In this document: positions 1 through 5,033 of the stretch, one piece after another | How positions within the stretch are numbered: position 1 is the stretch's first letter | How the letters are laid out: each line of letters opens with the position of its first letter | From: an uncultured Pseudomonadota bacterium | GTDB taxonomy: Bacteria > Pseudomonadota > Alphaproteobacteria > Rs-D84 | Direction: 5' to 3' | DNA: 5,033 nt | Assembly: GCA_900313285.1 (NCBI GenBank) | Contig: OMQP01000056.1 | Location: 1-5,033, forward strand | Notes under the pieces: generated by a model | What the model saw: the letters and a program-made list of their open reading frames with translations, nothing else | Database searches by the model: none | What the model was told of the DNA's origin: nothing | Position numbers and translations under genes: made by a program

Positions 1-1244
1 AAAACACCACGAACCAATGCTAATTGGTTTGCAACTGTTTTATCACCACAAACCGCAACAATTGGAATGTCAGGGCGACGACATGCAATTTGCATTGTAA
101 TATCTGTATCGCGTGCGAAAACAACTATCGCAACGGCTTTATTTAAATACGCCATTGACGATACAGAACGCGACCAATCATTTTCTGGGACATTATCTAT
201 ACGTGACCAATCATATGGATTGGCAATAGTGTCTTTGTCTGTGTAAGATAAAATCTTGTCCATTGTTTCTATGACATTAACAGGGTTATCACCAATTGTG
301 GTTTCTTCGGATGTCATAGTAGAATCTGCACGCAAATACGCAACATTCGCAACATCAGATATTTCGGCACGTGTTGGGAATTCACTGTGTACCATGGATG
401 ATAACATCTGGGTTGCCATTATAACCGGTCTGTTTAATTTTCTGCATTCGCGAATAATATGACGTGATACAGCCGGGACCTGTTCGAAAGGTAATTCAAC
501 CGCCAAATCACCACGCGCAATCATAATCGCATCTGCCGCATTAGCAATATCAACGATTCTTTCAACCGCATTTGGTCGTTCTATTTTTGCAATAATTTTT
601 ATTGGATGTGATGTACGTGCATTTATAAAATCACGAACATTTGCGATATCTTCCGCGCGCTGAACAAAAGACAGAGCAACATAATCAGGCTTTTTAGTAA
701 TTGCATATTCAAGATCCGCTTTATCTTTTGCTGTTAAAATATCCATATCTATATCTGTGTCTGGCAAATTAAAACCACGTCGCGACCAAATTTCATTTCC
801 GCGAACAACAGTTGTTTCTATTTTGTCATCAAATACAGCCTCAACCTTTAATTCAATTTTACCGTCATTTAATAAAACCCGGTCCCCTATATTAAGAGAT
901 TTCATAACATCTGTATCAGGTAAAAAAACACGAGTTTCATTACCTGGTGTTGGGTCAGAATCAAGAATGAATTTTTGTCCAATTTTTAAAGGATAATGGT
1001 TTTCCGTTTCAAAATTACCAATTCTGTGTTTTGGCCCCTGGATATCAACCATTATAGCAACAGGAACACTTAATTCTTGCGATATGCTGCGTATCATATC
1101 TATTTTAGCCCCCTGGACATCGCCGGTATCATGACTGAAATTCAAACGACATACATTGACGCCTGCCTTTATCATTTTTGTTAAAACATCGCGACTTTCG
1201 CAATTTGGACCTATGGATGCTGTTATTTTTGTAAAACGTGTCAT
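1..1244 (-). CDS. pyk: Pyruvate kinase (3' end beyond the window)
   Basis: Catalyses the last glycolytic step in the cytosol, transferring phosphate from phosphoenolpyruvate to ADP to give pyruvate and ATP. I translated 414 codons on the minus strand with no stop; full proteins are usually about 470-480 residues, so the missing tail lies past the left edge. Visible family motifs in order: FTKITASIGP near the start, AGVNVCRLNFSH (28-38), VDIQGPKHR (66-74), a B-domain-like stretch with LLNDGKIEL, RRGFNLP (155-161), ALSFVQRAEDI (190-200), IIAKIERP with the catalytic Lys at 220 and metal-binding Glu at 222, ARGDLAVELP (243-252 with Asp246), ATQM (277-280) and PTRAEISDVAN (290-300). The C-terminal effector domain has begun (IVVFARDTDI, then LALVRGV). 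The usual LSGETA-type motif reads TSEETTIG here (311-318). The start at 1244 follows a weak purine-rich GAGAGAG ribosome site. It is divergent from gapR. Confidence 0.96.
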   Translation of the reverse strand, partial: MTRFTKITASIGPNCESRDVLTKMIKAGVNVCRLNFSHDTGDVQGAKIDMIRSISQELSVPVAIMVDIQGPKHRIGNFETENHYPLKIGQKFILDSDPTPGNETRVFLPDTDVMKSLNIGDRVLLNDGKIELKVEAVFDDKIETTVVRGNEIWSRRGFNLPDTDIDMDILTAKDKADLEYAITKKPDYVALSFVQRAEDIANVRDFINARTSHPIKIIAKIERPNAVERIVDIANAADAIMIARGDLAVELPFEQVPAVSRHIIRECRKLNRPVIMATQMLSSMVHSEFPTRAEISDVANVAYLRADSTMTSEETTIGDNPVNVIETMDKILSYTDKDTIANPYDWSRIDNVPENDWSRSVSSMAYLNKAVAIVVFARDTDITMQIACRRPDIPIVAVCGDKTVANQLALVRGV

Positions 1245-1249
1245 GTATT

Positions 1250-1256
1250 CTCTCTC
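1250..1256 (-). promoter_or_regulatory. Weak ribosome binding site of pyk
   Basis: GAGAGAG lies five bases before the ATG at 1244. It is purine-rich but not a full Shine-Dalgarno match. It supports this ATG because the protein begins with the expected FTKITASIGP strand directly after it. A possible -10 for this gene on the minus strand is TATAAC (1266-1261); I found no good -35 for it. Confidence 0.4.
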
Positions 1257-1265
1257 TTTTGTTAT

Positions 1266-1286
1266 ATAAAAATATTTGATTTTTAT
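1266..1286. repeat. AT-only inverted repeat in the pyk/gapR spacer
   Basis: ATAAAAAT (1266-1273) and ATTTTTAT (1279-1286) form a perfect 8-bp inverted repeat around a five-base centre. It spans the candidate gapR -35 box and lies next to the possible pyk -10. A second, shorter pair, TATGAT (1284-1289) and ATCATA (1299-1304), overlaps the gapR -10. These could be operators, but in DNA this AT-rich they may also arise by chance. Confidence 0.4.
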
Positions 1287-1303
1287 GATTCTTAATATAT
1301 CAT
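1276..1303 (+). promoter_or_regulatory. Candidate sigma70-type promoter of gapR
   Basis: TTGATT (1276-1281) and TATCAT (1298-1303) are separated by 16 bases and match the -35 and -10 consensus at 4/6 and 5/6 positions. A start near 1310 would give a leader of about 24 bases before gapR. The surroundings are almost pure A+T, so chance matches are easy and the assignment is moderate. Confidence 0.4.
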
Positions 1304-1322
1304 ATAAAGGAAAGAAAAAACA

Positions 1323-1329
1323 AGAGGAA
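1323..1329 (+). promoter_or_regulatory. Ribosome binding site of gapR
   Basis: AGAGGAA lies four bases before the ATG at 1334, with the GAGG core seven bases away. This is a normal Shine-Dalgarno arrangement and fixes the gapR start. Confidence 0.7.
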
Positions 1330-1333
1330 GAAT

Positions 1334-1582
1334 ATGAAAAATGCAAATCACGGTGCTATAGATAATGCTCAATTAATCAGTATTATTGAACGTATTGAAA
1401 AATTAAATGAAGATACAGCTGCTATTGCTGCGGACATCAAAGAAGTGTACAGCGAAGCCAAATCTGCGGGCTATGATCCAAAATACATTCGTCAAATGAT
1501 AAGATTACGCAAATTGGATCCAGATGAATTGGACGAAGCAGATGAATTAACAAAAATGTATCGTGACGCATTGGGTTTATAA
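1334..1582 (+). CDS. gapR: GapR-family nucleoid-associated protein (DUF2312)
   Basis: An 82-residue protein matching the DUF2312/GapR family along nearly its whole length. In Caulobacter, GapR is an essential DNA-binding protein that clamps overtwisted, AT-rich DNA ahead of replication and transcription and stimulates topoisomerases. The sequence shows a helical, charged N-terminal half (IIERIEKLNED, 16-26), then AAIAADIKEVYSEAKSAGYD (29-48), then the basic segment IRQMIRLRKLD (52-62), and a final helix ending KMYRDALGL. This order (long helix, EAK-AGYD turn, RQ-RLRK basic helix, acidic linker, short helix) is the family signature. Length is close to the roughly 89 residues of the Caulobacter protein; the N-terminal tail is short. 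A good ribosome site precedes the ATG. The stop codon abuts the next start, so the two genes are probably co-transcribed. The function is inferred from the family. Confidence 0.93.
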   Translation: MKNANHGAIDNAQLISIIERIEKLNEDTAAIAADIKEVYSEAKSAGYDPKYIRQMIRLRKLDPDELDEADELTKMYRDALGL

Positions 1583-1897
1583 ATGAAAATATTTACAAAA
1601 CGCGTTGAAAATTTTACCTGCGCCCATTGTGGCGCAGATGTTTTAGGTAATGGATATACAAACCATTGCCCAAAATGTTTATGGTCGCGTCACGTTGACA
1701 ATAACCCGGGGGACAGAATGTCAGATTGTGGTGGCATGATGCGACCAATCGCGGTTGCCACAACAAAAGACGGATATATAATCACTCACAAATGTGAAAA
1801 GTGCGGAAAAACAATTAAGCAACATTCTGCACCAGACGATGATATCGATACAATAATCGCAATATCATCAAACCCAGATTTTATTTTTGGAAAATAA
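1583..1897 (+). CDS. RNHCP-domain zinc-ribbon protein, function unknown
   Basis: A 104-residue protein matching the RNHCP family, which is named for its Arg-Asn-His-Cys-Pro motif and has no established role. The expected layout is visible: CAHCG (13-17), YTNHCPKC (25-32, with Thr in place of the usual Arg of RNHCP), WSRHVD (34-39), PGDRMSDCGGMMRPIAV (42-58), THKCEKCGK (68-76) and SAPDDD (82-87). The Cys pairs at 13/16, 29/32 and 71/74 suggest bound zinc; Cys49 is a conserved single. No signal peptide or membrane segment is seen, so it is probably cytosolic. The ATG follows the gapR stop without a gap (TAAATG) and lacks its own ribosome site, suggesting translational coupling. Its last ten codons, including the stop, overlap the 3' end of convergent pyrG. 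The function is unknown; RNA or nucleic-acid binding would only be a guess from the zinc ribbon. Confidence 0.85.
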   Translation: MKIFTKRVENFTCAHCGADVLGNGYTNHCPKCLWSRHVDNNPGDRMSDCGGMMRPIAVATTKDGYIITHKCEKCGKTIKQHSAPDDDIDTIIAISSNPDFIFGK

Positions 1898-3388
1898 AAG
1901 GCGAATATACTGCAATACGACAAAAACAGGCAGAATTATAATTTCTGGCAATTTACCGTCTGGCGATAACCCAGAAATAACCATACCAGCTTTTTCAAGA
2001 ACATCTTTGTATTCAATGTTAACTTCGTATCTGTGACGATGACGTTCTGATATATTTGTTGTGCCATAAATCTTTTCTGCCAATGTACCTGGTTTTATAT
2101 TGCATGGATATGCCCCAAGACGTAATGTGCCACCCATATTTTCTTTGTCACAATCTTTCATTATATAAATTACAGGCGTACAATTTTTTGCAAATTCTGT
2201 TGAATTAGCATTTTTATCACCAACAACATTACGCATAAATTCTATTACAGAAACCTGCATACCCAAACATATCCCCATAAACGGAATATTGTTTTCACGC
2301 GCATATTGTACAGCTGCAATTTTTCCTTCGACACCACGAATTCCAAAACCGCCAGGAACCAAAATACCATCTACATCAGTACATTCTTCTGTGGTAAAAT
2401 TTTCTGCATTTATTTTTTTGATTTTTAAATGAACATTGTTTTGAACGGCTGCATGAAACAATGCTTCATTCAAAGATTTATATGCATCTGCAATATCAAA
2501 ATATTTCCCAACAACACCTATTGTGCATGTTGGTAAATCATTTTCCAAATAATGTTCTATTTTTTTGAAAGCAGACATATCACCTGACGCATTTGGCAAA
2601 CCAAAATGTTCTGCCATGATATCAAATACATGCTGAGAATCATAAACCAGTGGAATTTTATATATATTATCAACATTCATACTGGTAATTACATTTTTTG
2701 CCGGCAAATTACAAAACATACCTATCTTTGCACGTTCCTCTTCGGTTAACATACGTGGCGAACGAACAAACAAAATATCTGCCTGGATACCATTTTCCAA
2801 CAACCTGCGCACAGACATCTGGGTTGGTTTAGTTTTTAATTCACCGCTTTGTTCCAAATATGGTGCCAATGCAAGATGCGCAAATAAAACATTACGACGA
2901 CCAACATCATTAGCAAACTGACGTATAGATTCCAAGAATATTTTTTGTTCAATATCCCCAACTGTTCCACCAATTTCACAAATGACAAAATCAGTCCCTG
3001 TTGGTGCACCAATATATTCTTTTATTTTGTTTGATACATGTGGAATCATTTGAACTGTTGACCCAAGATATTCTCCACGTCTTTCTGCATTTAAAACATC
3101 CCAATAAATACGTCCACCAGACACAGAATCATTACGGGACAATTTCACTCCCAAAAACCTTTCATAATATCCCAAATCAAGATCTGTTTCATGACCATCA
3201 TTTGTGACATAAACTTCACCATGTTGCAGCGGCGACATAGTCCCAGGATCTATATTTAAATATGGGTCAAATTTACGAACATGAACAGAATATCCACGGG
3301 ATTGAAGAAGGGCGCCCAACGATGCCGCTGAAACGCCCTTTCCTAAACTTGATACAACCCCGCCAGTAACAAAAATATATCTTGGCAT
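1868..3388 (-). CDS. pyrG: CTP synthase with a degenerate, truncated C-terminus
   Basis: CTP synthase makes CTP from UTP and ATP, using ammonia released from glutamine in a C-terminal class I amidotransferase domain. The synthetase domain is intact: GGVVSSLGKGVS (9-20, P-loop Lys17), DPYLNIDPGTMSPLQHGEVY (41-60), DGHETDLDLG with Asp71 (64-73), CEIGGTVGDIE with Glu138 (137-147) and the UTP-binding KTKPTQ (185-190). The amidotransferase domain begins normally: PGGFGIRGVEGKI (345-357), nucleophile Cys374 in GICLGMQ (372-378), RLGAYPC (423-429) and ERHRHRYEVN (448-457). After LPEIIILP (480-487) the match fails. The HPE motif supplying the catalytic His and Glu is missing, and the protein ends at 506 residues instead of about 540. 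Glutamine-dependent activity is therefore doubtful; ammonia-dependent activity could remain. The ATG at 3388 follows AAGGAG and begins the typical PRYIFVTGG. It may be functional, decaying or affected by an assembly error. Confidence 0.93.
   Translation of the reverse strand: MPRYIFVTGGVVSSLGKGVSAASLGALLQSRGYSVHVRKFDPYLNIDPGTMSPLQHGEVYVTNDGHETDLDLGYYERFLGVKLSRNDSVSGGRIYWDVLNAERRGEYLGSTVQMIPHVSNKIKEYIGAPTGTDFVICEIGGTVGDIEQKIFLESIRQFANDVGRRNVLFAHLALAPYLEQSGELKTKPTQMSVRRLLENGIQADILFVRSPRMLTEEERAKIGMFCNLPAKNVITSMNVDNIYKIPLVYDSQHVFDIMAEHFGLPNASGDMSAFKKIEHYLENDLPTCTIGVVGKYFDIADAYKSLNEALFHAAVQNNVHLKIKKINAENFTTEECTDVDGILVPGGFGIRGVEGKIAAVQYARENNIPFMGICLGMQVSVIEFMRNVVGDKNANSTEFAKNCTPVIYIMKDCDKENMGGTLRLGAYPCNIKPGTLAEKIYGTTNISERHRHRYEVNIEYKDVLEKAGMVISGLSPDGKLPEIIILPVFVVLQYIRLLFSKNKIWV
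1929..1978. repeat. Nested inverted repeats where pyrG stops resembling its family
   Basis: ATTTCTGG (1941-1948) and CCAGAAAT (1971-1978) are a perfect 8-bp inverted repeat with a 22-base centre. An overlapping 21-base near-palindrome runs from 1929 to 1949 (GGCAGAA, a seven-base centre, then TTTCTGGC with one arm mismatch). All of it lies inside the pyrG codons for about residues 476-493. Neither stem is followed by a T-run on either strand, so it does not look like an intrinsic terminator. Confidence 0.5.
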
Positions 3389-3404
3389 AAGCTTCTCCTT
3401 ATGC
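3385..3404 (-). promoter_or_regulatory. Hairpin over the pyrG ribosome site and start codon
   Basis: On the minus strand GCATAAG and CTTATGC form a perfect 7-bp stem around the six-base loop GAGAAG. The pyrG start codon lies in the 3' arm (CTTATGC), and the Shine-Dalgarno AAGGAG (3400-3395) straddles the 5' arm and loop. If folded in mRNA, the start codon is paired while half of the ribosome site is exposed. The pairing is seen directly; a regulatory role is inferred. Confidence 0.5.
3395..3400 (-). promoter_or_regulatory. Ribosome binding site of pyrG
   Basis: AAGGAG lies six bases before the ATG at 3388. It is a strong Shine-Dalgarno match at the usual distance and supports this start. Confidence 0.8.
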
Positions 3405-3412
3405 TTAATCAG

Positions 3413-3440
3413 AATACAAAAATTATTGGTTGCACGTCAA
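3413..3440 (-). promoter_or_regulatory. Candidate sigma70-type promoter of pyrG
   Basis: On the minus strand TTGACG (3440-3435, 5/6 match to the -35 consensus) and TGTATT (3418-3413, 4/6 match to the -10) are 16 bases apart. Transcription would start near 3406, so the leader would be only about 18 bases and consist almost wholly of the start-codon hairpin. Confidence 0.5.
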
Positions 3441-3459
3441 GCAAATAAAATCCTATAAT
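3430..3459 (+). promoter_or_regulatory. Candidate comEC promoter giving a leaderless mRNA
   Basis: A perfect TATAAT (3454-3459) stands six bases before the comEC ATG, with TTGCAC (3430-3435, 3/6 match) 18 bases upstream as a weak -35. The expected start of transcription, about seven bases past the -10, falls on or next to the A of the ATG at 3466. No Shine-Dalgarno sequence is present. The -35 shares base 3435 with the pyrG -35 on the other strand. Confidence 0.5.
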
Positions 3460-3465
3460 CAAAAC

Positions 3466-5033
3466 ATGAAAGAAATCCTGAAATACCAATATAAAAATAT
3501 GTTTTTATGGGTACCATTTATAATGGCTTTTGGTGCTGCATTATATTTTGGATTGGATTTTGAACCATATTTTCGTTTTCCTGTTCTTATCACTGTGTTG
3601 TGTGGGGCGATTATCTATAAAAACAAAAACATATTTATTCGTATACTGGCATTGTTTTTATTTGGTTTCTTTTATGCGATGTCTTTTACGCATATTATTG
3701 ATACACCACAAATCAAAGATTCTTTTGGTTATACGAATATTACCGGCACAGTACAGGATATAGATTACACATCTGATTCAACACGTGTTTTATTATCTGT
3801 GCCATCAAATAAAATCAAAACAAATACAACTAGAAAAGATGTTCAAATCAGACTCACACTAAAAGATGACAAAAACATTATAAATATTGGCGATGAAATA
3901 TCTGGTGATTTGAAAACTTTTCATGCATCATCCAAATATATTCCAGCATCTTTTGATTTTGCACGTTGGATGTATTTTTCAAACATATCTGGAACTGGTA
4001 TTTTCAAAGATTACAAAATCACAAACAAAGAATCTTCTAATAAACACATTCGTGATTATATTCATAATAAATCAAATTCAATGTTAACTGACACCCTGGT
4101 ATTAGGATATAAAAAGGCATTACCCGATAACGAAAGTCAAATTTGGAAATCTGTCGGTGTTGCGCACGTTTGGTCAATCAGTGGTTTTCATATGACATTA
4201 GTTGGCGCGTGGTTGTTTGCACTGTTTTATTTATTATTCAGAAGTATTCCATGTATAACAAAACGTATACCAGCAAAATATCCATCCATTGTTTGTGCAT
4301 GGTTTGGACTGGTATTTTATTTATGTATTTCTGGAATCAGTGTCGCAACAATTCGTGCATTTTTGATGGCCACTTTAATTTTTATTGCAACATTATTTGG
4401 TCGCAGTATGTTTTCACTGCGTAATGCATCATTGGCGTTTTTAATTATATTTATGATAAACCCATTCTTTGTGATGAACGCTGGGTTTCAATTATCTTTT
4501 GCTGCTGTATTTGGATTGCTTTGGTTTTTTGAAAACAAACAATACACAAAAAGAACAACTATAAATAAAATTCTGCATACATTGTATTTATCTTTAATGA
4601 CTGCATTTATTGCAACAATATTCACATTGCCTTTTATAATTGCACATTTTGGATATATCCCTGTGTACAGTTTAATTGGTAATATAATTATTTTGCCGAT
4701 ATTTTCCGTTGCTGTTATGCCGTTGATAATGATTGGCACAATCTTTGCATTATTCGGTTATCATTTTTTGATAAACATTACACATAACATTTATGATTTT
4801 GCATTAACAATCGCAAAATACATTGCTGATTTACCGTATGCAAATTTAAATATGCCACACATTTCAAATATTGCACTAATATTATCAATATTTGGTTTAA
4901 TGTGTCTGGTGTTAATTGCCAAACCTGAATCTAAAAATTTTATAAAGCGAAATATAAATTATATTTTATGCATAATATTTATATCCGTTGCAATTACGAT
5001 TGTATCAACACAACAAAAACCATTATTTTATTC
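3466..5033 (+). CDS. comEC: ComEC/Rec2-family DNA uptake channel (3' end beyond the window)
   Basis: ComEC is the inner-membrane channel that carries single-stranded DNA into the cytoplasm during natural transformation. I translated 522 codons with no stop, so the C-terminus is cut off by the right edge. Residues 12-30, 36-51 and 56-74 are hydrophobic, as in the family's N-terminal membrane region; FGAALYFGLDFEP is typical of alphaproteobacterial members. Residues 75-200 form the soluble DUF4131/OB-like part, including PASFDFARWMYF (160-171) and ISGTGIF (174-180). The Competence domain follows: VGVAHVWSISGFHMTLVG (230-247), SVATIRAFLMATL (292-304), NPFFVMNAGFQLSFAAVFGL (332-351) and many further hydrophobic segments up to KYIADLPYANLNMP (451-464). 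A metallo-beta-lactamase-like C-terminal domain, found in many members, may lie beyond the window. The ATG at 3466 puts the first membrane segment at residue 12. There is no ribosome site; it appears leaderless and is divergent from pyrG. Confidence 0.93.
   Translation, partial: MKEILKYQYKNMFLWVPFIMAFGAALYFGLDFEPYFRFPVLITVLCGAIIYKNKNIFIRILALFLFGFFYAMSFTHIIDTPQIKDSFGYTNITGTVQDIDYTSDSTRVLLSVPSNKIKTNTTRKDVQIRLTLKDDKNIINIGDEISGDLKTFHASSKYIPASFDFARWMYFSNISGTGIFKDYKITNKESSNKHIRDYIHNKSNSMLTDTLVLGYKKALPDNESQIWKSVGVAHVWSISGFHMTLVGAWLFALFYLLFRSIPCITKRIPAKYPSIVCAWFGLVFYLCISGISVATIRAFLMATLIFIATLFGRSMFSLRNASLAFLIIFMINPFFVMNAGFQLSFAAVFGLLWFFENKQYTKRTTINKILHTLYLSLMTAFIATIFTLPFIIAHFGYIPVYSLIGNIIILPIFSVAVMPLIMIGTIFALFGYHFLINITHNIYDFALTIAKYIADLPYANLNMPHISNIALILSIFGLMCLVLIAKPESKNFIKRNINYILCIIFISVAITIVSTQQKPLFY

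Noticed and set aside
256..996. Plus-strand open frames at 256-462 and 757-996
   Set aside because: They lie opposite the clearly coding pyruvate kinase, have no ribosome site and resemble no family.
1800..1870. Reading the pyrG TGA as Trp (code 4, as in some reduced Alphaproteobacteria) to recover a longer PyrG
   Set aside because: The frame past the two TGA codons is antisense to the RNHCP gene and does not give the PyrG tail or the HPE motif. Trp is TGG throughout the window.
1868..1930. Programmed or accidental single frameshift restoring the PyrG tail
   Set aside because: Neither other frame yields His-Pro-Glu or the following PHPLF-like segment; one stops quickly and the other reads an unrelated sequence.
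1941..1978. Inverted repeat as an intrinsic terminator for the gapR-RNHCP unit or pyrG
   Set aside because: It has a 22-base loop, an AT-rich stem, no T-run after it on either strand, and lies inside pyrG codons.
3001..3207. Plus-strand open frame opposite pyrG
   Set aside because: It is antisense to conserved CTP synthase residues and is explained by the pyrG codon pattern.
3530..4739. Open frames at 3530-3763 (+), 4143-4424 (+) and 4488-4739 (-)
   Set aside because: All are shadows of comEC. Hydrophobic, Cys- and Trp-rich translations are expected from other frames of an AT-rich membrane protein gene.
1..5033. tRNA or rRNA genes, CRISPR arrays, insertion sequences or a defence system
   Set aside because: No clover-leaf, regularly spaced repeats, transposase or terminal repeats were seen; the window is almost wholly filled by five genes that match known families.

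Overview
This AT-rich window (roughly one third G+C by eye) most likely comes from an alphaproteobacterium, probably a host-associated or genome-reduced one. The main evidence is a clear GapR/DUF2312 protein, a family essentially confined to Alphaproteobacteria. A ComEC protein whose N-terminus and soluble domain resemble alphaproteobacterial forms supports this. The standard bacterial code applies: Trp is TGG, and TGA acts as a stop.

Layout. Pyruvate kinase (pyk) runs leftwards from 1244 and leaves the window at its 3' end. An 89-bp AT-rich divergent spacer follows. Then comes a two-gene rightward unit, gapR (1334-1582) and an RNHCP-type zinc-ribbon protein (1583-1897), joined as TAAATG. A leftward CTP synthase gene, pyrG (3388-1868), converges on this unit, and the two reading frames overlap by 30 bp. 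A 77-bp spacer holds two face-to-face promoters, one for pyrG and one for the rightward comEC/rec2 gene (3466 to the right edge, incomplete). No stretch longer than 100 bp lacks a gene. I see no RNA gene, mobile element, CRISPR array or convincing intrinsic terminator.

The genes are housekeeping functions rather than one pathway: glycolysis (Pyk), nucleoid organisation (GapR), CTP synthesis (PyrG) and DNA uptake across the inner membrane (ComEC).

The most notable observation is that pyrG is complete until about residue 487. After that it loses the family's C-terminal segment, including the His and Glu of the glutaminase catalytic triad, while the catalytic Cys remains. Its mRNA start can also fold into a perfect 7-bp hairpin that takes in the start codon. 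The comEC gene has a TATAAT box placed so that its transcript should be leaderless. I found no multi-gene system that looks entirely new.
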